A stretch of DNA of 17,752 nucleotides from an uncultured Erysipelotrichaceae bacterium (lineage in GTDB: Bacteria > Bacillota_I > Bacilli_A > Erysipelotrichales > Erysipelotrichaceae), in NCBI GenBank assembly GCA_944326175.1, contig CALVCY010000124.1, positions 1-17,752 on the forward strand, in the 5' to 3' direction. The position numbers were made by a program, and so were the translations under genes. Shown here piece by piece: positions 7,048 through 14,390 of this stretch (positions are counted from its first letter, which is position 1; every line of letters begins with the position of its first letter). The notes beneath the pieces are model-generated. The model saw only the letters and a program-made list of their open reading frames with translations, had not been told where the DNA came from and made no database searches.

Positions 7048-8502
7048 TTACCGTCCATTGCATGAAAAGATTTTGGCACCTTCCAAAATCGGGATCAATT
7101 CATTGAGTGCAGTGATGTGTTCATTGGCATCCGTAGCGGATAGATCTTCTCTTTTGCTTTCATAACTTAAAAATGCCACCGTAAACATGCCAGCCGCTTT
7201 CCCGGCTTTCATATCAGAAACGGAGTCGCCGATATATAAAGCGTTATCCTTGGACACTTTCAATCGCTCACAAGCAACGATCATCCCTTCGGGATCCGGT
7301 TTACCGTTTTTAACATCATCACCGCCGATGATCACACCAAAATATTCTTTCAGTTTGAACATATCTAAACCATATTCGACCACATTATGGGCTTTGGTAG
7401 AAACGATGCCCATGGTATAACCATGCTCCTTTAGATAATCCAATACCAAAATGGTATCCGTGAACAATTCATTGTAAGTTTTCTGATCATCCCAATTGTA
7501 TTGACGATATTCTTCCTGCAATGCCATGGAATCTAAATCCGGACAATATTGTTCAAACAAAACATGGGGTGCTGGACCGAGCATATCTTTTTTGAATTGA
7601 TCCGTATACAGATCTTCTTTTCCATGCGCTTTCAATGTTTTATACATGGACGCACCAATGGCTTTGCTGGTATCGACCAACGTTCCATCAAAATCGAATA
7701 ATACCACTGGCTTTTTGGGTTTGAACCACTTCTCAAATAATCCAAAATAGCCCAATAATCCGATGAGAATCGCGATCACACTCAATACCTGAGCCATTTT
7801 CAATGATCCGATCATCAATGCATCGGTTCTAAATATCTCCACGATGAATCGGGAGATTCCATACCAGATCAAATAGCAGTAAGATCGATCCCCACGTTTG
7901 AGTTTGAACCATTTGCTCATCACATAAGCAATGATGATAAACCCAGCGATATCCATCACGCTTTCCACCAAAAACATGGGTTGACGATAATACCCATCGA
8001 TCAACATCCCATCTTGGATGAACTTGGGCAAGAATGCGATATCCTTCTGGGAAATGATGCCACCATACGCTTCCTGGTTGACGAAGTTTCCCCATCGACC
8101 GATGGCTTGCGCCAATAACACATTAGGGAAAATACAATCGGCGATGCGCAACAGGGAATAACGATGTTTCTTACAGTAGAAGAAAGCAAACAGCAATCCA
8201 CCGATCAGACCACCATGAATGGCCAGACCCCCGTTATATACCTGTAATAAACGAATCGGATTGGAAAAGTAATACATCGGATCATACAGCAGGCAATACC
8301 ATAACCGTGCACCGATAAAACCACAGAACACCACACCAATGGTGATATCATCAATGGTTTCATCATCCAAACCACTGATCCGCATTTGTTTCTTACTTAA
8401 AATATATGCCAAGATGGCTCCGATACAGATCAATACGGCATACCAACGGATCGATAACGGTCCGATGCTGACCAATGTCTGCGGATTAGGAAAAAACGAC
8501 AT
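7048..8502 (-). CDS. lgt: Fusion of prolipoprotein diacylglyceryl transferase (Lgt) and a HAD phosphatase (PpaX/Gph-like)
   Basis: This is one 484-residue open frame with two enzymes. Residues 1-260 are a full multi-pass Lgt, which adds diacylglycerol to the lipobox cysteine of prelipoproteins. It shows IHGGLIGG (95-102), the Lgt signature GRWGNFVNQEAYG (135-147), P-MFLVES near 175-181 and SRFIVEIFR near 217-225. From residue 264 a HAD hydrolase begins: motif I DFDGTLVDT with nucleophile Asp270 and Asp272, motif II GIVSTK, the lysine in GKPDPEGM, and motif IV IGDSVSDMKAG. The junction is a short basic linker after the last membrane helix, so the HAD part should be cytoplasmic. In Bacillus subtilis hprK, lgt and ppaX are adjacent separate genes. 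The HAD part may thus remove pyrophosphate made when HPr kinase dephosphorylates HPr, though phosphoglycolate phosphatase is an alternative. Two bases separate it from hprK, with a good AAAGGAG site. Confidence 0.93.
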   Translation of the reverse strand: MSFFPNPQTLVSIGPLSIRWYAVLICIGAILAYILSKKQMRISGLDDETIDDITIGVVFCGFIGARLWYCLLYDPMYYFSNPIRLLQVYNGGLAIHGGLIGGLLFAFFYCKKHRYSLLRIADCIFPNVLLAQAIGRWGNFVNQEAYGGIISQKDIAFLPKFIQDGMLIDGYYRQPMFLVESVMDIAGFIIIAYVMSKWFKLKRGDRSYCYLIWYGISRFIVEIFRTDALMIGSLKMAQVLSVIAILIGLLGYFGLFEKWFKPKKPVVLFDFDGTLVDTSKAIGASMYKTLKAHGKEDLYTDQFKKDMLGPAPHVLFEQYCPDLDSMALQEEYRQYNWDDQKTYNELFTDTILVLDYLKEHGYTMGIVSTKAHNVVEYGLDMFKLKEYFGVIIGGDDVKNGKPDPEGMIVACERLKVSKDNALYIGDSVSDMKAGKAAGMFTVAFLSYESKREDLSATDANEHITALNELIPILEGAKIFSCNGR

Positions 8503-8504
8503 GT

Positions 8505-9464
8505 CTATAATGCTCCTTTCGCTTTATCCTGAGCGACAAGGTAATCATAGACCTTGCGTTCAAAACTTTTTGCCGAATCAAAGCCCGCAACCTTGAGCTT
8601 GAAGGCGCTAACCGCGCTTTCAAGCAAAGTCGCCATGCTTCGACCAGCGGTGACCGGGATGGTCATCTTGGGGATCTTCATTCCCAATATATCTTCATAT
8701 AAGTTCACTTCGACTCCCACACGGGCATATTCCCGTTTATTATCATAGGCTTCGAAGTGAACGACGAGATCCACATTGGATTTATCGGATACGCTGGTCA
8801 CACCAAACATACTGGCCACATCGATGATACCGATGCCACGGATCTCCAAGTACCCTTTTAACAAATAGGGTGCCATCCCAACGATCCGATTATTGACTCG
8901 AGCGACATCGACACGATCATCACTGATCAGTAAATGCCCACGTTTGATCATTTCCAATGCCACTTCACTTTTCCCCATCCCGCTTTCACCGGTGATGATC
9001 ACTCCGATGCCAAAGATATTCATCAATACACCATGTAATGAGTCGGTCGACGCCAAAGCTTCATCCAAATAAGCAGTGATATCGGCAATGATGCGATACG
9101 ATGGAAGTGGTGTGGTAAACACCGGAAAATTGAGTTCATTGGCTTTTTTGATCAAACCATTGGGAACTGGATTGCCATGGGTCACGATGATACAAGGGGT
9201 ATACACATCCGTCAATTGACTGAAGCGATCATAAACCACATCATCACTCAATGTGGATAGATACGTTTGTTCTTTCTCCCCGATGATCACGATCCGTCTG
9301 GGATTGGTATCAAACTGGAATCCAGTCAATTCTAATCCTGGTCGATTGACATCACAGACAACGATGTAACGACCATCCATGCTATTGGTATCCCCACAGG
9401 CTTGATGGAGATTGAAATCACGAACCAATTTGGATACAGGCACTTTCAGATTGGTCTCACTCAT
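8505..9464 (-). CDS. hprK: HPr kinase/phosphorylase
   Basis: This is the bifunctional enzyme that phosphorylates HPr on Ser46 and reverses this by phosphorolysis, the central switch of carbon catabolite control in Bacillota. The 319-residue protein is the usual length. The C-terminal catalytic domain shows the conserved His144 in LHGVLMN, the P-loop GESGMGKS (159-166), SDDRVDV shortly after it, and the family signature EIRGIGIIDV (207-216). The N-terminal half matches the HprK N domain (VTHGNPVP near 95-101). Its start overlaps the uvrA stop by eight bases (9457-9464), so translation is probably coupled. The PTS operon at the left of the window gives it a plausible local client through HPr. 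Confidence 0.97.
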   Translation of the reverse strand: MSETNLKVPVSKLVRDFNLHQACGDTNSMDGRYIVVCDVNRPGLELTGFQFDTNPRRIVIIGEKEQTYLSTLSDDVVYDRFSQLTDVYTPCIIVTHGNPVPNGLIKKANELNFPVFTTPLPSYRIIADITAYLDEALASTDSLHGVLMNIFGIGVIITGESGMGKSEVALEMIKRGHLLISDDRVDVARVNNRIVGMAPYLLKGYLEIRGIGIIDVASMFGVTSVSDKSNVDLVVHFEAYDNKREYARVGVEVNLYEDILGMKIPKMTIPVTAGRSMATLLESAVSAFKLKVAGFDSAKSFERKVYDYLVAQDKAKGAL

Positions 9465-12282
9465 GGTTCAACATTCCTTTCAGATATTGTCCGGTATAAC
9501 TGGACTCGATCTTGGCCACCTGTTCCGGTGTGCCGCTACCAACTACGTTGCCACCGCCCACACCGCCATCCGGGCCAAGATCAATGATATAATCAGCGGA
9601 TTTGATCACATCCAGATTATGTTCGATCACCAACACGGTATCTCCATGTTCCACGATCCGCTGCAATACCTGGATCAATCGATTGACATCATCACTATGT
9701 AAACCAGTGGTCGGTTCATCCAATACATAGATGGTTTTACCCGTCGGTTTCTTTTGCAATTCACTGGCCAGTTTGACACGTTGGGCCTCCCCACCACTCA
9801 ATGTGGTGGAACTTTGCCCCAATTTGATATAACCCAATCCAACATCATATAACGTTTGTAATTTGGATTTGATCTTGGGTACATTGGCAAAAAATGACAA
9901 TCCTTCTTCGACCGTGGTCTCCAACACATCATAAATGCTTTTACCACGGTATTTCACCGATAAGGTTTCATCGTTATACCGTTTGCCATGGCACACTTCA
10001 CAAGGAACATAAACATCCGGTAAAAAGTTCATCGAGATCCGCTTGATCCCATCGCCCCAACACGCTTCACAGCGTCCGCCTTTGACATTAAAGGAGAAGC
10101 GACCTTTATCATAGCCTTTGAGTTTTGCTTCCGGCGTCATGGCAAAAAGGGTACGGATATCATCGAATACACCGGTATAGGTCGCTGGATTGCTTCGTGG
10201 AGTACGACCAATGGGATCCTGGGTAATCTGAACCACCTTATCGATATTTTCGATACCTTTAAATTTTTTGGCTTTGCCCACAACAACTTTTCGTTTATTC
10301 AATGTTGCAAACAACATGTTGGTGATCGTTTCATTGACCAATGTCGATTTGCCACTTCCAGAAACACCCGTCACAACGGTCAACGTTCCCAAGGGGATCT
10401 TGACGTTGATGTTTTTCAAATTATGTTCACTTGCACCCTGAACTTCCAGGAATTTTCCGTTTCCTTTACGACGGACCTGAGGCACTTCGATTTTTTTACG
10501 ACCACTCAGATAGGCTCCAGTGATGCTTTCTTTACACTTTAAAATATCTTTCGGTGTTCCATTAAAGATCACATTGCCACCATGGATCCCGGCCCCGGGA
10601 CCGATATCGACGATCCAGTCACTTTGGCGCATGGTATCCTCATCATGCTCGACCACTAACACGGAGTTGCCTAAATCGCGCATGTGTTTCAGTGTCGCGA
10701 TCAGTTTATCGTTATCCTTTTGGTGCAACCCAATCGAAGGTTCATCCAATACATATAAAACACCGGTCAATTGAGAGCCGATCTGGGTGGCAAGACGGAT
10801 CCGTTGGGCTTCTCCGCCGCTTAAAGTGCCGGCTAATCGATCCAATGTCAGATATTCCAGCCCGACGTCTTTCAAAAATGACAGCCGGTTATGGATCTCC
10901 TGGATCACCAGTTCAGCGATCTTGGCTTGCGTTTCGCTCAATTCCAGATGATCGATCCAATCCAATGCCTCGGCAATACTCATTTCGGTAAACTCGACGA
11001 TGTTTTTGCCTGCGATCAATACCGATAGTGCTGCCGGATTAAGTCGTTTACCATGGCAATGGGAACACTCGATATCTTTCATATACGTGGCATACCATTC
11101 CCGATTCATCTCGGAGGTGGTATTGGCATAACGGCGTTCGATCAAATCTTTGACCCCTTCGATGTAATCGAATTTAGTAGAGCGATGTCCGCTGGTCGAA
11201 ACCAAGGTAAACTGCAATGGTTCTAACGAGCCATGCAGGATGATATTCATCTCATCCTCGCTCATGTCTTTTAATGGTTTGTCTTCATCGATATGATAAT
11301 GGTCCAACAATATCTTGAACTGGCGCCACTCTAAATTGGTGGTATCCACAATATTCTTATAGTAACGGATCCCACCTTGCCGAATGGAAAGATTGGGATC
11401 TGGGATAAGCAGATCGATATCGACCTCCTGGGTAAACCCTAGTCCTTTGCAATGGGGGCAGGCACCCAAGGGAGCATTGAAGGAAAATAAACGGGGTTCC
11501 AGTTTTGGAACAGAAAACCCACAGTATTTACAGGAATAATTGGTACTGAATACGAGTAATTCCTCATCTGCTAGTACTTCAATGATCCCATCGGCTTTTT
11601 TACTGGATAACTCCAGGGAATCATAGAGTCTGGATTTATTATCGCTTTTATTGGTCAAGCGATCGATCACGATGGAAATATCATGTTTTTTATTTTTATC
11701 CAAAGCATCCATTGGTTCATCCAACCGTACCATAGTGCCATCGATCCGTGCTCTGACAAACCCTTCCTTGGCACACTTATCCAATACATCTTTGAATGAA
11801 CCACGCTTGTTTTTGGCGATGGGCGCCATGATGGTCAATCGGGTCCATTCGGGTAATGCCATACATTTCTCCACCATCTCCGCAATGGTTTGGGAGGTGA
11901 TGGGTTCATGGTGGTTGGGACAATACGGAACACCGATACGGGCATAGAGTAAGCGCAGATAATCATAGATTTCCGTGACCGTACCAACGGTGGAACGGGG
12001 ATTGTTGGAAGTGGTTTTCTGATCGATGGAGATGGCTGGGGAAAGACCTTCGATGTTTTCCACATCCGGCTTTTCCAATCCACCTAAAAACTGCCGGGCA
12101 TACGCGCTTAAACTTTCAACGTAGCGGCGTTGACCTTCGGCATAAATGGTATCGAATGCCAGTGATGTCTTTCCGGAGCCAGAGACTCCAGTCAAAATCA
12201 CCAGTTTATTTCGTGGGATTTCCAGGGAAATGTTTTTCAGATTGTTTTCTCTGGCTCCGGTGATGATGATCTTATCCTGCAT
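9457..12282 (-). CDS. uvrA: Excinuclease ABC subunit A
   Basis: This is the damage-recognition ATPase of nucleotide excision repair, which with UvrB locates bulky lesions. The 941-residue length is normal. Both ABC modules are present: Walker [13 protein letters not shown] near residue 32 and [11 protein letters not shown] near 640, and the signatures [12 protein letters not shown] and [12 protein letters not shown]. Zinc ligands are intact as CKYC...CPHC in the first half and CEAC...CEVC in the second. The ATG follows the preceding small gene by eight bases with AAGGAAT as ribosome binding site. uvrB is not next to it; instead a RelB/DinJ-like gene precedes and hprK follows. Confidence 0.98.
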   Translation of the reverse strand: MQDKIIITGARENNLKNISLEIPRNKLVILTGVSGSGKTSLAFDTIYAEGQRRYVESLSAYARQFLGGLEKPDVENIEGLSPAISIDQKTTSNNPRSTVGTVTEIYDYLRLLYARIGVPYCPNHHEPITSQTIAEMVEKCMALPEWTRLTIMAPIAKNKRGSFKDVLDKCAKEGFVRARIDGTMVRLDEPMDALDKNKKHDISIVIDRLTNKSDNKSRLYDSLELSSKKADGIIEVLADEELLVFSTNYSCKYCGFSVPKLEPRLFSFNAPLGACPHCKGLGFTQEVDIDLLIPDPNLSIRQGGIRYYKNIVDTTNLEWRQFKILLDHYHIDEDKPLKDMSEDEMNIILHGSLEPLQFTLVSTSGHRSTKFDYIEGVKDLIERRYANTTSEMNREWYATYMKDIECSHCHGKRLNPAALSVLIAGKNIVEFTEMSIAEALDWIDHLELSETQAKIAELVIQEIHNRLSFLKDVGLEYLTLDRLAGTLSGGEAQRIRLATQIGSQLTGVLYVLDEPSIGLHQKDNDKLIATLKHMRDLGNSVLVVEHDEDTMRQSDWIVDIGPGAGIHGGNVIFNGTPKDILKCKESITGAYLSGRKKIEVPQVRRKGNGKFLEVQGASEHNLKNINVKIPLGTLTVVTGVSGSGKSTLVNETITNMLFATLNKRKVVVGKAKKFKGIENIDKVVQITQDPIGRTPRSNPATYTGVFDDIRTLFAMTPEAKLKGYDKGRFSFNVKGGRCEACWGDGIKRISMNFLPDVYVPCEVCHGKRYNDETLSVKYRGKSIYDVLETTVEEGLSFFANVPKIKSKLQTLYDVGLGYIKLGQSSTTLSGGEAQRVKLASELQKKPTGKTIYVLDEPTTGLHSDDVNRLIQVLQRIVEHGDTVLVIEHNLDVIKSADYIIDLGPDGGVGGGNVVGSGTPEQVAKIESSYTGQYLKGMLNHE

Positions 12283-12290
12283 AATATTCC

Positions 12291-12560
12291 TTAATTCATG
12301 TATTTATGAATGATGGCTTTGATCTGTTCAGAAGATGAGGTGGTTTCACCACTATCTTCTGCGGCTTTGATCTCATCCAGCATCGCATTGAGGGTATCGG
12401 AAGGCATGTGATAGGGGATGTCTAATATGGCTTCACCACCCTCACCAATGGCTTCCATGAATTTGATCAATAACTGGCTGGCATCCATATTCAATTCTGT
12501 ACAGAAATTCATGAAACTTTGATAAATCTTGTCATCCACTTCAAATTCGATTTTTGCCAT
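12291..12560 (-). CDS. RelB/DinJ-like ribbon-helix-helix small protein (orphan antitoxin candidate)
   Basis: This is an 89-residue acidic protein. The N-terminal part [18 protein letters not shown] followed by [17 protein letters not shown] has the pattern of a RelB/DinJ ribbon-helix-helix: a short strand, two helices, and a conserved Asp-Asp and D-A-SQ-L. The later [20 protein letters not shown] resembles the toxin-binding tail of those antitoxins (PN-ETLEAI-E). No toxin gene lies beside it: uvrA begins eight bases after the stop. The ribosome binding site AAAGGAAG precedes the ATG. It may now serve as an autoregulator or regulator of the uvrA-hprK unit, which is an inference. The family match is by eye and moderate. 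Confidence 0.6.
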   Translation of the reverse strand: MAKIEFEVDDKIYQSFMNFCTELNMDASQLLIKFMEAIGEGGEAILDIPYHMPSDTLNAMLDEIKAAEDSGETTSSSEQIKAIIHKYMN

Positions 12561-12607
12561 AATACTTCCTTTCCAATATGTGTTACTATTCTACACCATG
12601 GTCATGG

Positions 12608-13525
12608 TCAATCCACGTTGATTTGACCATCATCCATGTGGATGGTGCACCCATGTGGATCAGCTAAAGCCACATAGGTTCGTACGGGTTGATCATCAAC
12701 GGATAGAACAAACGCAAAGTCTACATTGGTTCCCACACCATAACGTCCCTGTTTATCGACCACGATCAATGAAATGGCATCCGTTTTACCATATCGTGAT
12801 TTGAGTATTTCAGTAAATTCAGCAACCAATGTGGAAGCGGCATGCATCGGCTCTTCTCCCTGTGCGATCCGTTGCAATACTGCATGGCTCAACACACCTT
12901 TACAAATGGTTTCACCCACACCGGTGGCTGCCGCTGCACCAATTTGATCATCGGCATAGAATCCACATCCGATGCATGGCGTGTCCCCTAATCTTCCCGG
13001 ATGTTTCATGAACAACCCACTGGTACTGGTTCCAACCACGCAATGCCCCTGATCATCGACCATACATGCACAAACGGTATCATGCCCGTCATATGCTTTT
13101 AAAGAAGCCATCTCTTGATTTGATCGATCCGTATATTGTTTCCAGGTCACATAATCCATCAAGGAACCAATGGTCAAACCATGATCATTCGCATAATCAT
13201 ATGCCCCTTGACCAACCAGAAAATTATTGAACCGGTATTCCTTGCTCAGAAGATAAGCCAGATCAAATGGTGAAACCACGTTCTCTACGGCACCACATGC
13301 TCCATAGGCCAATGTGGTGCCGTTCATATAGGATGCATCACATTGAATGATTCCTTGTTGATTGGGTAAACCACCCATTCCAACGGAATGAAACCGTGGA
13401 TCATTTTCCACATCATGGATCAATGCCGCCAATGCCTGATCCAAATCATGGTTCAAACCATAGTTTCTTCTGGCTTTGACCATACCGTTATAACTCATTC
13501 TCCATGTGGATATCATCACACTCAT
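12608..13525 (-). CDS. N4-(beta-N-acetylglucosaminyl)-L-asparaginase-like Ntn hydrolase
   Basis: This Ntn-fold amidohydrolase is predicted to cleave the GlcNAc-asparagine bond of glycoasparagines, or beta-aspartyl peptides or asparagine. The 305-residue proenzyme should self-cleave before Thr150 in GHDTV, giving the nucleophile. Other family residues are visible: GTSTSG (165-170), GRLGDTPCIGCGFYADD (177-193, matching GRVGDSPI-GAG-YADD) and GAAAATGVGE (196-205). These fit aspartylglucosaminidase better than plant-type asparaginase. There is no signal peptide, so it acts in the cytoplasm on imported substrate. I use ATG 13523-13525, with AGGAG 11 bases upstream. A longer frame to 13609 would run across the divergent yigZ start and its promoter. 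The 3' end lies 47 bases from the next minus-strand gene. Confidence 0.87.
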   Translation of the reverse strand: MSVMISTWRMSYNGMVKARRNYGLNHDLDQALAALIHDVENDPRFHSVGMGGLPNQQGIIQCDASYMNGTTLAYGACGAVENVVSPFDLAYLLSKEYRFNNFLVGQGAYDYANDHGLTIGSLMDYVTWKQYTDRSNQEMASLKAYDGHDTVCACMVDDQGHCVVGTSTSGLFMKHPGRLGDTPCIGCGFYADDQIGAAAATGVGETICKGVLSHAVLQRIAQGEEPMHAASTLVAEFTEILKSRYGKTDAISLIVVDKQGRYGVGTNVDFAFVLSVDDQPVRTYVALADPHGCTIHMDDGQINVD

Positions 13526-13561
13526 CTTCTTTACCACTCCTATCCATGCTTCAACACTACT

Positions 13562-13570
13562 TGATATAAT
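13562..13570 (+). promoter_or_regulatory. Extended -10 promoter of yigZ, probably giving a leaderless mRNA
   Basis: TGATATAAT is a perfect extended -10 (TGN plus TATAAT at 13565-13570). The ATG of yigZ begins at 13577, six bases after the box, so the expected start point is the A of the ATG. The intervening bases CAAACC hold no Shine-Dalgarno. The same AT core reads TATATC on the minus strand and may also serve the divergent asparaginase-like gene. Confidence 0.7.
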
Positions 13571-13576
13571 CAAACC

Positions 13577-14203
13577 ATGCAAATTAAGTCCAGTGTCACC
13601 TTTAAGCAAACCATCAATCGCAGTGAATTCATTTGTCTATTACATCGCTGTTTTACGATTGATCAAGCCAAAGCATTGGTTGCCAAAGCCAAGGAAGATT
13701 ATCCACAAGCCACCCATTATTGCTATGCCTATCTACTCGATCATCATCAATATTCCAAAAGCAATGATGACGGTGAACCTGCCGGAACGGCAGGTTCACC
13801 CATCTTGCAAACATTGCTTAAAAACGATGTAGACAATATCATTGCCATCGTGATCCGTTATTATGGTGGCATCAAGCTAGGTGCCGGTGGTTTGATCAGA
13901 GCCTATGGTTCCAGTTGTGCACTGGCATTGCAACACGCCATCTTCACCACATTTCAAACCGTTCACTTTTATCGAGTTGAAGTAGATTATGAAAGAATCG
14001 GAAAGGTGAATCATATTGTGGAAATACATGGCATGACCATTGAAAATACTGAATATGATCAACAGGTGGTTTACACCATCTCTACTATCCTTGAAGATGC
14101 ACCCACCCTTTTTAAAGATGGATTATCTAACCAATGCAAAATCCACCAACTGGAAGACCAGTTGGTGGAGGTAATGGTTAAAAACAACTCTATAACAATC
14201 TGA
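13577..14203 (+). CDS. yigZ: YigZ/IMPACT family protein
   Basis: This is a member of the YigZ (UPF0029/IMPACT) family, conserved proteins possibly linked to translation; the bacterial function is not settled. The 208-residue product shows the N-terminal domain with KSxF-type start (NRSEFICLLHRC), ATHYCYAYLL, the hallmark DDGEPAGTAGSPILQTL, and VIRYYGGIKLGAGGLIRAYG. A C-terminal DUF1949-like ferredoxin-fold region follows. The ATG at 13577 matches where homologues begin, and no later Met is near, even though no ribosome binding site precedes it. Two perfect 12-bp inverted repeats lie in the coding region. Its 3' end overlaps by 14 bases the convergent remnant of the AlbA_2 gene. Confidence 0.93.
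   Translation: MQIKSSVTFKQTINRSEFICLLHRCFTIDQAKALVAKAKEDYPQATHYCYAYLLDHHQYSKSNDDGEPAGTAGSPILQTLLKNDVDNIIAIVIRYYGGIKLGAGGLIRAYGSSCALALQHAIFTTFQTVHFYRVEVDYERIGKVNHIVEIHGMTIENTEYDQQVVYTISTILEDAPTLFKDGLSNQCKIHQLEDQLVEVMVKNNSITI
13772..13800 (+). repeat. Perfect 12-bp inverted repeat inside yigZ (GEPAGTAGSP codons)
   Basis: Arms 13772-13783 and 13789-13800 are perfect complements with a five-base loop GGAAC. The stem is GC-rich and falls exactly on the codons of the family's signature motif. No U-tract follows. Confidence 0.8.
14142..14169 (+). repeat. Second perfect 12-bp inverted repeat near the 3' end of yigZ
   Basis: Arms 14142-14153 and 14158-14169 are perfect complements around the tetraloop AAGA. 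It lies about 35 bases before the yigZ stop and is followed by GGTAATGG, so it is not a canonical terminator, but it could stall or protect the 3' end. Confidence 0.75.
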
Positions 14204-14390
14204 ACTTGCACACTTTGTTTTTTTCAAACATGATGACCAGATGATCATTGATGAGTTTTTGCAAACTCTCGATAATCACGGACGGTTGGACGTGGAGTCG
14301 TTTTGCAATCTGTTTGCTAGTTTGGTCCGGATGATCTGCCAGAACCTTCAGTACCGCTTTGTCGTGATCATCGAATATACATGCATTTTG
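14190..14390 (-). pseudogene. Detached winged-helix C-terminus of the AlbA_2 regulator, beyond an in-frame TAA
   Basis: Reading on in the same frame past the TAA at 14391-14393 gives 66 uninterrupted codons and then TAG at 14190-14192. The peptide is a clear winged helix-turn-helix: DDHDKAVLKVLADHP, then TSKQIAKRLHVQPSVII as the helix-turn-helix, then a KLINDHLVIMFEKNK wing. AlbA_2-HATPase regulators normally end in such a domain. There is no in-frame ATG or ribosome binding site to start it independently. It is therefore either dead, reached by stop readthrough, or split by a sequencing error. Its end overlaps the convergent yigZ by 14 bases. Confidence 0.8.

Noticed and set aside
12634..12660. 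CCATGTGGAT direct repeat at the 3' end of the asparaginase-like gene
   Set aside because: Two 10-base copies inside coding sequence, low complexity in this GTGGAT/CATGG-rich stretch, with no third copy or structure to suggest a function.
13526..13609. Longer N-terminus for the asparaginase-like protein
   Set aside because: It would cross the divergent yigZ start and promoter, and the extra residues match nothing in the family; ATG 13525 has an AGGAG site.
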